DNA of 64,000 nt from assembly GCF_025452095.1 (NCBI RefSeq), contig NZ_CP104877.1:3224001-3288000 (forward strand). The letters run 5' to 3'. This DNA comes from Paenarthrobacter sp. JL.01a. GTDB lineage: Bacteria; Actinomycetota; Actinomycetes; Actinomycetales; Micrococcaceae. Below, piece after piece: positions 8,657-16,830 of this stretch. A model generated the notes under the pieces. It did not search any database. It was not told the DNA's origin and saw nothing but the letters and a program-made list of their open reading frames with translations. Position 1 is the first letter of the stretch. Every line of letters starts with the position of its first letter. The position numbers and the translations under genes are program-made.

Positions 8657-9567
8657 TGACCACCACCCTCGCACAGGCAGAAACCGCCGCGTCCGCACAC
8701 CAGCGGACAACCGCCTTCGAGCCTTCCGTTTCACAAGTACCCACGGCGGAACGTACGACGCCGGCACCTGGCCTGGTGCGCCGGGCCATCTCCGCTGTGG
8801 GTTCGGGCGTGTGGAAGTCCGCGGCCATCCTTGCCTTTCTGGCGCTGTGGGAGCTCGGGCCGACGTACTTGGCCAGCCCGTCCACCCGGGTCTTCCTTCC
8901 GCCGCTGCATGAAGTGCTTCTGGCGTGGGGCAAGCTGTTCGAAGCCGGGACCATCCAGGGCCACATCGCAGCCAGCCTGACCCGCTCGGTGGCCGGTTTC
9001 GGCGCGGCCCTTGTGGCTGGTGTATCGCTGGGCTTGCTGATTGCCTGGTACGGACGGCTGAACTCGGTTCTGAACCCGTTGCTGGAACTCTTCCGCAACA
9101 CGGCCGCCCTTGCCCTGCTTCCGGTGTTCACACTGCTGCTGGGTATCGGTGAAGAATCCAAGATCAGCATCGTGGCGTACGCTGCGTTCTTCCCGGTGCT
9201 GCTCAACACGATCGCAGGCGTGAAGACCGTGGATCCGTTGCTGATCCGGGCCGCGCGTTCGCTGGGCCTGAACAGCTTCCGGCTTTTCCAGAAGGTCATC
9301 CTGCCCTCGGCGGTTCCGACCATTTTCACCGGTATCCGCATGGCGGGCACGGCCTCGATCCTGGTTCTCATCGCAGCGGAAATGGTCGGCGCCAAAGCCG
9401 GACTCGGTTATCTGATCGTGAACGCGCAGAGCAGCTTCCTCATCCCGGACATGTACGCAGGCATCCTCACGGTCTCCCTGCTCGGGCTTGGCGTGAACTT
9501 CCTGCTGGTCGGCCTTGAACGGCACTTCTCCCGCTGGCGGACCGCTGTTGGTTCTGCCGCTTCCTAA
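8656..9567 (+). CDS. ABC transporter permease (SsuC/TauC type)
   Basis: A 303-residue inner-membrane permease with about six helices after a soluble N-terminal stretch of about 45 residues rich in Ala, Thr and Pro. The EAA loop is visible as RAARSLGLNSFRLFQKVILPSAVPTI in segments (about residues 195-220), where the ATPase docks. It overlaps the ATPase stop (TGATG). The typical ending GLGVNFLLVGLERHFSRW supports the SsuC/TauC subfamily. It works with the neighbouring binding protein and ATPase to import an organosulfur compound. Confidence 0.92.
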   Translation: MTTTLAQAETAASAHQRTTAFEPSVSQVPTAERTTPAPGLVRRAISAVGSGVWKSAAILAFLALWELGPTYLASPSTRVFLPPLHEVLLAWGKLFEAGTIQGHIAASLTRSVAGFGAALVAGVSLGLLIAWYGRLNSVLNPLLELFRNTAALALLPVFTLLLGIGEESKISIVAYAAFFPVLLNTIAGVKTVDPLLIRAARSLGLNSFRLFQKVILPSAVPTIFTGIRMAGTASILVLIAAEMVGAKAGLGYLIVNAQSSFLIPDMYAGILTVSLLGLGVNFLLVGLERHFSRWRTAVGSAAS

Positions 9568-9620
9568 GTTTTACCCGTGGCGATCCAGCCACACCCATCA
9601 CTGAAAGAAAAGGAAAAACA

Positions 9621-10559
9621 ATGACTGTCATTACCGAAACCAAGCTCGAATTCGCCAAGCTGGGCTCCCGCATCGGCGCTGAGATCCGCGGCCTGGACAT
9701 CAGCGGCGACCTGAGCGAGGACACTGTTGCCCAGATCCGTGCAGCGCTCAACGAACACAAGGCACTGGTATTCCGTGAGGCCAACATCCTCACGGACGAA
9801 GCCCAGGTGAAGTTCGCTTCGCACTTCGGCCCCTTGACCAAGGCGCACCCCACCGTGGCATCCGTGGAGGGCGAGGAAAACGTCCTGCCCGTGGACAGTG
9901 AGAATGGTTCGGCCAACAACTGGCACACGGATGTCACCTTCGTGGTGAACCCGCCGCAGGCTTCCACCCTGCGCAGCATCGACCTGCCTGCTTACGGCGG
10001 CGAGACGCTGATCGCTTCTTCGGCCGGCGCCTACCAGGACCTTCCGGAGGAATTGCGCAACTTCGCGGACACCCTGTGGGCCATCCACACCAACGACTAC
10101 GACTACTCGGTGCCAAAGAACCTGGAGCACGCCAACGCCGAGGAACGCCGCAAGGAGTTCACCCGCTTGAAGTTTGAGACCGCCCACCCGGTAGTCCGCG
10201 TGCACCCGCTGACCGGCGAGCGCGGGCTGTTCATTGGCGGCTTTGCGCAGCGGCTACGGATTGTGGGTCTTTCCAACACCGAGTCGAAGGACATCATCCG
10301 CCTGCTGCAGGCCTACGTGACCCGTCCGGAGAACGTGGTCCGCGTGAACTGGGAGCCCAACCAGGTGGTGCTGTTCGATAACCGGATTACCCAGCACTAC
10401 GCTCCGGACAACTACGACGGCCAGCCCCGCAAGCTGAACCGCGTGACCATCGCCGGAGACATCCCTGTGGGTGTGGAGGGGAAGCCGAGCCAGGCCATCC
10501 AGGGTGATTCCAGCACGTACTCCGTGGTGGCTCCGGTGACTGCTCCCGCAGCGTCGTAG
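9621..10559 (+). CDS. Fe(II)/alpha-ketoglutarate dioxygenase, TauD/AtsK family
   Basis: A 312-residue cupin-fold dioxygenase that would release sulfite or sulfate from an organosulfur substrate using O2 and alpha-ketoglutarate. The iron triad is readable as H102-x-D104 in WHTDVTF and H259 in NRITQHYAPD; R270 in GQPR fits the alpha-ketoglutarate carboxylate contact. The opening KLGSRIGAEIRG and the RYDY-like NDYDY segment resemble mycobacterial Rv3406/AtsK alkylsulfatases more than E. coli TauD, as I remember those sequences. A C-terminal tail of about 25 residues is extra. It lies 53 bases after the permease gene, with a good GAAAAGGAAA RBS region. Confidence 0.88.
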   Translation: MTVITETKLEFAKLGSRIGAEIRGLDISGDLSEDTVAQIRAALNEHKALVFREANILTDEAQVKFASHFGPLTKAHPTVASVEGEENVLPVDSENGSANNWHTDVTFVVNPPQASTLRSIDLPAYGGETLIASSAGAYQDLPEELRNFADTLWAIHTNDYDYSVPKNLEHANAEERRKEFTRLKFETAHPVVRVHPLTGERGLFIGGFAQRLRIVGLSNTESKDIIRLLQAYVTRPENVVRVNWEPNQVVLFDNRITQHYAPDNYDGQPRKLNRVTIAGDIPVGVEGKPSQAIQGDSSTYSVVAPVTAPAAS

Positions 10560-10583
10560 GGGGTCCTATGTGTTGCTGTTGTA

Positions 10584-10651
10584 ACCCAGCTGAGTCGCAG
10601 TAGATGTCGTTTTGAGCGTTCATAACGACACGAACTGCGACTCAGTTGGGT
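10584..10651. terminator. Long stem-loop between convergent genes
   Basis: Arms 10584-10601 (ACCCAGCTGAGTCGCAGT) and 10634-10651 pair over 18 positions with a single G-U wobble, and an inner pair TGTCGTT (10605-10611) / AACGACA (10624-10630) extends it. It lies between the stop of the dioxygenase and the stop of the aldo-keto reductase, abutting the latter. There is no U tract, so a bidirectional actinobacterial-type terminator is the likely role. It begins like two other junction hairpins in this window (GTTGTAACCC). Confidence 0.7.
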
Positions 10652-11605
10652 CTAAGGGATGTTGCTTCCCCGGGCTGCCATCCACAGGCCGTACCACTCT
10701 GCCCGGGACATCCGCGCAGCCACGTCGGCAGCGTCCGCGCAGGCGCCGATGCGTGAAAGGTTGGTTGTGCCGACCACCGGCGATATCCGGGCCGGATGCT
10801 TCATGAGCCAGCCCAGCAGGACAGCTTCGGCCGTCGTGTGCTTCTCCGCCGCCAGGCGTTCGAGCATCGCGGCAACCGCTTCGTCGGCCGAAGACAGCGC
10901 CCCGGCCCCGGTGTAGCGCCCTTGGGCAAGCGAACCGTAAGCCTGAAGCTCAATCCCCTTGTCCATGCAGTGCTCAAGGGTCCCGTGCGGAAAGCTGGTT
11001 ACGGCGCCCTCCGGATGGTTGACCAGCACAGTGCTCTCAAGCCAATCACGCTTCAGCAGGCTCATCTCCAGCTGGTTCGCAACGACCGGCGTTTCCAGGC
11101 GGTCCTGGAGGTAGGCGATCTGGGCGCCGGACATGTTGGACACACCCAGTTGCCGCACCTTGCCTTCGGCCATCAACTGCCCGACGGCGTCAGCCACCTC
11201 TCGCGCGTCCATCAAGGGATCGGGGCGGTGCAGAAGCAGCACGTCGACGTACTCCGTTTGGAGCCGCTTCAGGCTCTCGTTGACCCGTTCGAGGATGGCG
11301 TCGCGGCTGAGGTCGTAATGGGTTTGCAGTCCCCGCTCCCCCAGCCTGATCCCGCACTTGGTCTGCAGCTGGATTTTCTCCCGCAGGCCTGGCGAACGGA
11401 CGAGGACCTCCCCAAAGACGGCCTCTGATTTACCGCTGCGGTAGATGTCGGCGTGGTCGAAAAGCCCGATGCCGATACCCCGCGCCGATTCAATCACTGC
11501 AGCGGCTTGGTCGATTTCAGCGGCCCCGTAGGAGGTGCCGTCCCAGGAACCGCCTAGTCCCATGCAGCCGTAGATGAGGCGTCCCCGCCCGTTCGCATTG
11601 TTCAC
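10652..11605 (-). CDS. Aldo-keto reductase
   Basis: A 317-residue NADPH-dependent (beta/alpha)8 oxidoreductase. The tetrad is visible: Asp and Tyr in FDHADIYRSGKSE (about residues 50-60), Lys in LQTKCG (about 83) and His in LLLHRPDP (about 125). QLGVSNMSGAQI is the usual strand-6 motif. Related proteins are the YdhF/general stress group of AKRs. It begins 20 bases after the alpha-glucosidase stop, on the same strand, so it is probably co-transcribed with the alpha-glucoside genes and may reduce a keto-sugar, though this is inference. Confidence 0.88.
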   Translation of the reverse strand: MNNANGRGRLIYGCMGLGGSWDGTSYGAAEIDQAAAVIESARGIGIGLFDHADIYRSGKSEAVFGEVLVRSPGLREKIQLQTKCGIRLGERGLQTHYDLSRDAILERVNESLKRLQTEYVDVLLLHRPDPLMDAREVADAVGQLMAEGKVRQLGVSNMSGAQIAYLQDRLETPVVANQLEMSLLKRDWLESTVLVNHPEGAVTSFPHGTLEHCMDKGIELQAYGSLAQGRYTGAGALSSADEAVAAMLERLAAEKHTTAEAVLLGWLMKHPARISPVVGTTNLSRIGACADAADVAARMSRAEWYGLWMAARGSNIP

Positions 11606-11625
11606 TTGTTGTCTTTCCCGTGCGC

Positions 11626-13380
11626 TTAGGCTTCGCGGACAATCCAGGCGGTGGTGTCTGCCGGGAGCTTGCCGTCCTCCAAAGGACCACTGCTGACGAC
11701 GACGGTCCCGGCCGGAAGCTCGAACGCTTCAGCGCCGAAGTTGGTCACCGTTTCCCAGCCGCCCGGGCGGCTGAAGTGCAGCACCTCGGGGTTGCCCGTT
11801 TCCACCCACTCGAGTTCCTCCTCGGTCTGCAGTTCACTGCGCAGGCGAAGGGCCTTGCGGTAGAGCTCCAGGGTGGAGCCTTCAACGCCTTCCTGGGTGG
11901 ACACTGCGTAGTCCTTGAACCATTCAGGCTGGGGCAGGTGTGCAGTACCTGCGCCGAAGCCGAAGGACGAACCCTCGGGAGTCCACGGCAGCGGTACCCG
12001 GCAGCCATCGCGGCCGATTTCCACACCCTTGTTGCGGAAGAAGGAGGGGTCCTGGCGTTCAGAGTCGGGAATCTCTGTGACTTCGCGCAGCCCGAGCTCT
12101 TCACCCTGGTACAGGTAGGCCGAACCGGGAAGTGCGAGCAGAAGCAAGGAAGCCGCCCGTGCCCGCTTGAGGCCAAGTTCGATGTCCAGCTCTTCAGCCG
12201 GAGCACCTGCGAGCAACCAACCCTTGCCGTCCTGGCCCTTGGGTTCGGCACCGGTGATGTCCTGGGCTGCGTTGGTTCCCTGTGCTACGGAACCACCCTT
12301 CGGCAGCCCGTAGCGGGTGGCGTGCCGGACGACGTCGTGGTTGGAAAAGACCCACGTGGAAGAGGCGCCGGACTCCTTGGCGTGCACCAGGTTGTCGGTG
12401 ATGATCTTCTTGAAGGATGCGGCGTCAAAGTCCGACTGCAGCAGGTCGAAGTTGAAGGCCTGGCCCAGGCCCTCGGGGCTGGCGTAACGCGCACGGCGTG
12501 ACTCGTGGACCCAGGCTTCGGCGACGGCGGTTCGGGGCGGGTTGTATTCGTTGAAGAGTTTGCGCCACTCCGCGTAGACCTCGTGGACTTCGTCCCGGTC
12601 CCAGAAGGGGTGGGAGCCGTCGATGAAGCCGTCAGTTCCGTGGGCCTTCTTCAGGAGGTCCGCCTTCATGGGCATCGGCTCGGACAGGTCCTTTGCCATG
12701 CCGTGGGCCACGTCGATGCGGAAGCCGTCCACACCGCGGTCGGACCAGAAGCGAAGGGTCTTCAGGAAGTCTTCGCGGATCTCCGGGTTCTCCCAGTTAA
12801 AGTCCGGCTGCTCCTTGGCGAAGATGTGCATGTACCACTGGCCGGGGGTGCCGTCCGGTTCCGTGATGCGCTCCCAGATGGGTCCGCCGAACACGGAGTC
12901 CCAGTCCGACGGCGGCACTTCGCCGTTTTCGCCCTTGCCGTCACGGAAGATGTAGCGCTCACGTGCGGCCGAGCCCTTCGGCGACGCGAGGGCTTCCTTG
13001 AACCACTCGTGCCGGTCTGAGGAGTGGTTGGGGACGATGTCCACTACCAGCTTGATGCCGGCTGCGTGCAGGGCTGCGGCCATCTCGTCAAAGTCCTCAA
13101 GCGTTCCGAGCTTGGGGTCCACGTTCCGGTAGTCGTCCACGTCGTAGCCGCCGTCGGCAAGCGCGGAAGGATAAAACGGGCTCAGCCACACAGCATCAAC
13201 GCCGAGTTCCTGAAGGTAGGGAACCTTGGCCGTGATGCCCTTGATGTCACCCAGGCCATCACCGTTGGCGTCGTAGAAGCTGCGGGGGTAGATCTGGTAC
13301 ACCGCTGCCTGGCGCCACCAGTTGGGGTCGGCCATGCGGTCGGAGTGGGACAGGTTTGCCTTGGTGGCGGAGGTGCTCAC
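11626..13380 (-). CDS. GH13 alpha-glucosidase / oligo-1,6-glucosidase
   Basis: A 584-residue cytosolic GH13 enzyme that would cleave imported alpha-glucosides. The family opening WWRQAAVYQIYPRSFYD is followed by VDIVPNHSS; catalytic residues are D223 in GFRIDVAH (nucleophile), E288 in AVAEAWV (acid/base) and D349 in FSNHDVV. There is no signal peptide. Start is GTG 13380 with AAGGAG 6-7 bases upstream. It follows the transporter genes but has its own CTAAATTTAG palindrome at 13402-13411, a copy of the motif in front of the ROK gene, so it is likely repressed by ROK separately from the transporter. Confidence 0.92.
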   Translation of the reverse strand: MSTSATKANLSHSDRMADPNWWRQAAVYQIYPRSFYDANGDGLGDIKGITAKVPYLQELGVDAVWLSPFYPSALADGGYDVDDYRNVDPKLGTLEDFDEMAAALHAAGIKLVVDIVPNHSSDRHEWFKEALASPKGSAARERYIFRDGKGENGEVPPSDWDSVFGGPIWERITEPDGTPGQWYMHIFAKEQPDFNWENPEIREDFLKTLRFWSDRGVDGFRIDVAHGMAKDLSEPMPMKADLLKKAHGTDGFIDGSHPFWDRDEVHEVYAEWRKLFNEYNPPRTAVAEAWVHESRRARYASPEGLGQAFNFDLLQSDFDAASFKKIITDNLVHAKESGASSTWVFSNHDVVRHATRYGLPKGGSVAQGTNAAQDITGAEPKGQDGKGWLLAGAPAEELDIELGLKRARAASLLLLALPGSAYLYQGEELGLREVTEIPDSERQDPSFFRNKGVEIGRDGCRVPLPWTPEGSSFGFGAGTAHLPQPEWFKDYAVSTQEGVEGSTLELYRKALRLRSELQTEEELEWVETGNPEVLHFSRPGGWETVTNFGAEAFELPAGTVVVSSGPLEDGKLPADTTAWIVREA

Positions 13381-13401
13381 GAAACTCCTTTGATTTAGAT
13401 T

Positions 13402-13411
13402 CTAAATTTAG
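13402..13411. promoter_or_regulatory. Putative ROK operator upstream of the alpha-glucosidase
   Basis: The perfect palindrome CTAAATTTAG lies 21 bases before the glucosidase start codon; an imperfect second element (GATTTAGATT, 13392-13401) adjoins it. The identical decamer occurs at 16770-16779 in front of the ROK gene. In a high-GC genome an AT-only core like this is rare, and its position fits repression by blocking RNA polymerase. Confidence 0.6.
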
Positions 13412-13463
13412 TTCCCGATCCAGTATGTGACGGCTGGCGCGTGAGGTCAACAGCCCTCGTGCG

Positions 13464-14363
13464 TCAGCCTTTGACAGCGCCCTGCGTGACGCCCGCCATG
13501 ACCCACCTCTGGGTGAAGAGGTAAGCGACGATCGCTGGCGCCATGGCCATCAGGTAGGAGGCGAAGGAGACGTGGTAGTTGTTGCTGAACTGCGTCTGGA
13601 ACAGGCTCTGCCGCACGGGAAGGGTCTGAAGTGCCGGATCGGAAATGATCAAAGAAGGCATCATGAAGTCGTTCCAGGCATAGAGGAAAGCGAAGATGCC
13701 CACTGTGGCACTCATCGGAGCCAGCAAGGGAAAGATCAGCTTCCAGAACGTCTGCCACGTGGTGGCTCCGTCGATCCTGGCGCTTTCTTCCAACTCCATG
13801 GGAATGGAGCGCAGGAACGCGGTGAAGAGAAGCACGCTGAAGCTCAGTTGGAACATCGTGGCCAGCAGGATCACGCCGAACGGGTTGTCCAGGCCCAGCC
13901 GCCCGGTCAGTTGGATCTGAGGCAACGCCACCACCGGGAAGGGGATGAACATTGCCGCGAGCAGGTAGAAGAACGAATACCGGAACAAGCGCCGGTCCCA
14001 GTTGCGGACAATCGCGTAGGAGGCGAAGGCCGCGAGGACGATCGTGGCAACCACGGTCCCGGCTGTAACCAGCAAGGACATCGCCGCACCCACGGGGAAG
14101 TTGGTCAGTGTCCATGCCTGGATGAAACCGTCGAGGCTGAAGGGAGCCGGCAAGGAAAAGGCATTGCCGTCCACGGCCTGCCCTTGAGTCTTGAAGGCCA
14201 TGGACACGGTGACATACAGGGGCAGCAGGACAGTTACTGCGCACAGGACAAGCACGGTGGTGGCGGACCAGTTGATCCGCTCCGGCTTTTCGGTTGAACG
14301 CCGGGCACTTACAGAAGTGGCTTTGGTGGCGTGTTCAGAGTCGAGGGTGGCTTGTGTGCTCAT
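13464..14363 (-). CDS. ABC sugar transporter permease (MalG-like)
   Basis: A 299-residue permease with six helices. The EAA loop appears as EESARIDGATTWQTFWKLIFPLL in segments (about residues 195-217), and the protein ends GVTQGAVKG, a usual ending for the carbohydrate uptake CUT1 MalG branch. Its ATG overlaps the stop of the MalF-like gene by one base. No ATPase gene is nearby, so a shared multi-sugar ATPase (MsiK-type) encoded elsewhere is expected, as in Streptomyces CUT1 systems. Confidence 0.92.
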   Translation of the reverse strand: MSTQATLDSEHATKATSVSARRSTEKPERINWSATTVLVLCAVTVLLPLYVTVSMAFKTQGQAVDGNAFSLPAPFSLDGFIQAWTLTNFPVGAAMSLLVTAGTVVATIVLAAFASYAIVRNWDRRLFRYSFFYLLAAMFIPFPVVALPQIQLTGRLGLDNPFGVILLATMFQLSFSVLLFTAFLRSIPMELEESARIDGATTWQTFWKLIFPLLAPMSATVGIFAFLYAWNDFMMPSLIISDPALQTLPVRQSLFQTQFSNNYHVSFASYLMAMAPAIVAYLFTQRWVMAGVTQGAVKG

Positions 14364-15307
14364 CAGAGTGCGTTCCGTCCGCGGGTGAGGGATAGCTGTA
14401 CGAGGGAGATGGCGATGGCTACCAGGAAGAAAATGGTGGCGTTGGCCATCTGGTAGGCATAGTCGCCGCCGTTGAAGCCGGTGATTACCGTCATGGCGAT
14501 GCTTCGCGTGGAGGTGCCCGGCCCACCGTTGGTCAGACCCACGATGATGTCGTAGGCATTGAGGAAACCCTTGAACCCGAGGATGACGTTGATGACCACA
14601 TAGCCGGCAACCAGCGGCAGCGTGATTTTGAGCAGTTGCTGTGTCTTGCTCGCACCGTCGAGGTCTGCTGCCTCATAGACGTCTCCCGGTACGGCGACGA
14701 GGCCCGCGATGTAGATGAGCAGTGATCCGGGAACTGCCTGCCAGGCAGTGACCAGCACAATCGCAATCCACGCCAGGTCAGGGTTGGCCAAGAGGCTGCC
14801 CTCCAACCATGGAATTCCGGCGGAGGCGCCGAACGCCGGCAGGGAATTCGAAAAGAGGAAGTTGAACACGTAGGCGATGATGATGCCGAAAACAACCATC
14901 GGGATGACGAAGACGGTCCGCAGCGCCGACTTCATCCGGATGCGGGAGGTCAACCCCACGGCCAGGAGGAAGGCGATCACGTTTACCGCGATGACGGTGA
15001 CAATCGAGAAACCGAACGTGAACAGGTAGCTCTGCAGGATGGCCGGGTCGCTGAACAATGCGATGTAGTTGGTCAGCCCGACGAACTCCCAGTCGCCGAT
15101 GCCAATGGAGTCCGTAAAGCTGAAAAAGATACCGATGACGCCCGGCACGGTGATGGCCAAAGTGAAAAGGACAAGGCTCGGCAGCAGGAAAAGGTAGAAG
15201 ATCGGCTCAACCCGCTTCCCCTTACGCTGTTTCGGCACTGGCCCCCGCCCGATGGTCCGGGAGTCCCCTGGGCTCTCTGAAGATTTTGATGTTGCGATGA
15301 TGGACAT
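14363..15307 (-). CDS. ABC sugar transporter permease (MalF-like)
   Basis: A 314-residue permease with a basic cytosolic N-terminus, a first helix at about residues 35-58 and five further helices. The EAA-type loop reads VYEAADLDGASKTQQLLKITLPL in segments (about 215-240) and GLTNGGPGTSTRSIAM is the MalF-type late motif. It is 21 bases after the binding-protein gene and overlaps the MalG-like gene, forming one importer for probably maltose-, trehalose- or isomaltose-like sugars given the GH13 neighbour. Confidence 0.92.
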   Translation of the reverse strand: MSIIATSKSSESPGDSRTIGRGPVPKQRKGKRVEPIFYLFLLPSLVLFTLAITVPGVIGIFFSFTDSIGIGDWEFVGLTNYIALFSDPAILQSYLFTFGFSIVTVIAVNVIAFLLAVGLTSRIRMKSALRTVFVIPMVVFGIIIAYVFNFLFSNSLPAFGASAGIPWLEGSLLANPDLAWIAIVLVTAWQAVPGSLLIYIAGLVAVPGDVYEAADLDGASKTQQLLKITLPLVAGYVVINVILGFKGFLNAYDIIVGLTNGGPGTSTRSIAMTVITGFNGGDYAYQMANATIFFLVAIAISLVQLSLTRGRNAL

Positions 15308-15328
15308 TTTTCTGGCTCCCTGTCTGCG

Positions 15329-16600
15329 CTACTGGCGGAAGGCCAGGCGTGCCCAGTCTGCGTCGAGTGTGCGGAGGGTGGTTGTGGCGTCGGCTCCAAA
15401 CACGAGCGCCTGCGTGTAGTTCATGATGGGGATCGTCTTGGGAACCAGCACGGACGGCCCCTGGTATACCTGGGCGTTGTTGTAGTACTTGGCCATTCCC
15501 TCGACCCTGGGGTCGGGGGCTCCGCTTGCATCCTTGGTGGGGGTGAATCCCAGCTGCGATGCGTTGTAGGCCTCGATCACTTCGGGCCTGTAGAGGTATT
15601 CGAGGAATTCATGGGCCGCGTCCTTGTGCTTGGACGCCTCCGGAATCCAGGCGGCGAGGTCCACGTTGACCCGCACGCGCAGGTCTTCCGGATTTTCCGT
15701 CATGGGCAGTGGGAAAGTACCGAGCTTCAAGTCCGGCGCAGTCTTGGCAACTTCGCTGAAGGCCCACGGACCCTGCAGGTACATGGCGGCCTTGCCCTGC
15801 GAGAAAGCGAGGTTGCCGTCTCCGTAGGCGCGGCTCGCGGCGTCTTTGTTGACGTAGTTCTTAGCCAGCGTCAGCATCTTTTCCACCGGCTGGCCGAAGT
15901 CCTTTTGGAACGAGGCCTGGGATTCCGGTCCCACGGCCGTCCCTTCGGAGGCCAGCTTGTCGAAGAAGCCGAGGGTGTCCACTTGGCCGCCTACCGAGTA
16001 ATCGAACCATCCTTGGGCGATGGTCCAGTCGTCTTTCCAGGTTGCGTAGAAAGGCGTCACTCCGGCCACTTTGAGCTTGTCGCAGGCAGCGATCAATTCG
16101 CTCCAGGTGCGGGGAACCTCGATGTTGTTGGCAGCGAAGATCTCCTTGTTGTAGATCACTGAGGACGCCATGATCGAGTACGGCAAGGCGCTGGTCCGGC
16201 CCGGATAGGAACCGTACTGGTCCATCAGCGGCTGGAGGTCTTCGCGGATGCGGGAGGCTGCCCCGGTGTCCGACAAGTCGCTCAGGACTCCCCGTTGGAT
16301 AAACCGTGAGGTCTCCATGTTGTAGTTGGCCAGGGCGATGTCCGGCGGGTTTCCCCGAACGAAGCTGGCAGACACAACGTCAACACCGGAGGTATCAAGC
16401 ACGACTTCCGTATGGTCCTGCGATGCGTTGTAGTCGGCCACCAGCTTGGTCATGAAGCCGATCGCCTCCCGCTTGCTGAAAGTGAAGCGGATGGTCTCTT
16501 TTCCCTGATCCCCGGAACATCCCGAGAGCAGTCCTGCGAGCAATGCCAATCCGAGGCCCATTGCTGCCATGCGTTTCTTGCGTGTCAAATTCACAGACAC
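15329..16600 (-). CDS. ABC sugar transporter substrate-binding lipoprotein
   Basis: A 423-residue family 1 extracellular solute-binding protein (CUT1). It starts at GTG with AAGGA upstream, has a basic start RKKR, a hydrophobic core and lipobox LLSGCS, so it is a lipoprotein. Conserved features include SAFVRGNPPDIALAN-type binding-cleft residues, WKDDWTIAQGWFDY and KAAMYLQGPWAF (about residue 270). It heads the MalE-MalF-MalG operon, and its promoter lies in the same gap as the ROK operators. Confidence 0.92.
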   Translation of the reverse strand: MSVNLTRKKRMAAMGLGLALLAGLLSGCSGDQGKETIRFTFSKREAIGFMTKLVADYNASQDHTEVVLDTSGVDVVSASFVRGNPPDIALANYNMETSRFIQRGVLSDLSDTGAASRIREDLQPLMDQYGSYPGRTSALPYSIMASSVIYNKEIFAANNIEVPRTWSELIAACDKLKVAGVTPFYATWKDDWTIAQGWFDYSVGGQVDTLGFFDKLASEGTAVGPESQASFQKDFGQPVEKMLTLAKNYVNKDAASRAYGDGNLAFSQGKAAMYLQGPWAFSEVAKTAPDLKLGTFPLPMTENPEDLRVRVNVDLAAWIPEASKHKDAAHEFLEYLYRPEVIEAYNASQLGFTPTKDASGAPDPRVEGMAKYYNNAQVYQGPSVLVPKTIPIMNYTQALVFGADATTTLRTLDADWARLAFRQ

Positions 16601-16680
16601 GTAGTCCTTTCGTCGTGCGGCCCCTCTGCCGCATGCGTCGGATGATGGCGCGCTACATCACCCAGGAGTTTAGATAGGAG

Positions 16681-16690
16681 ATAAATTTAT
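16681..16690. promoter_or_regulatory. Putative ROK operator, binding-protein side
   Basis: The perfect palindrome ATAAATTTAT lies 81 bases upstream of the GTG of the sugar-binding protein. The surrounding sequence (GATAAATTTATTATC) extends the symmetry partly. It shares the core TAAATTTA with the sites at 16757-16779 and 13402-13411, so the transporter promoter is likely under the same repressor. Confidence 0.6.
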
Positions 16691-16756
16691 TATCTGCCAT
16701 AAGTATTCTGTGAGCGTCGCCACATGGTCAAGCCAGCAGGCGTAACAAGGCAAAGT

Positions 16757-16779
16757 ATAAATTTATGTACTAAATTTAG
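16757..16779. promoter_or_regulatory. Tandem putative ROK operators in front of the ROK gene
   Basis: Two palindromes, ATAAATTTAT (16757-16766) and CTAAATTTAG (16770-16779), sit with centres 13 bases apart, 51 bases before the ROK start codon. This fits negative autoregulation by the adjacent repressor, in line with other ROK repressors that bind AT-rich inverted repeats. Confidence 0.6.
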
Positions 16780-16830
16780 AGCGGTCGATGAGTGCTTAAA
16801 TCGCCTCGTCCGGAAAGTTGGGAGCACTGC

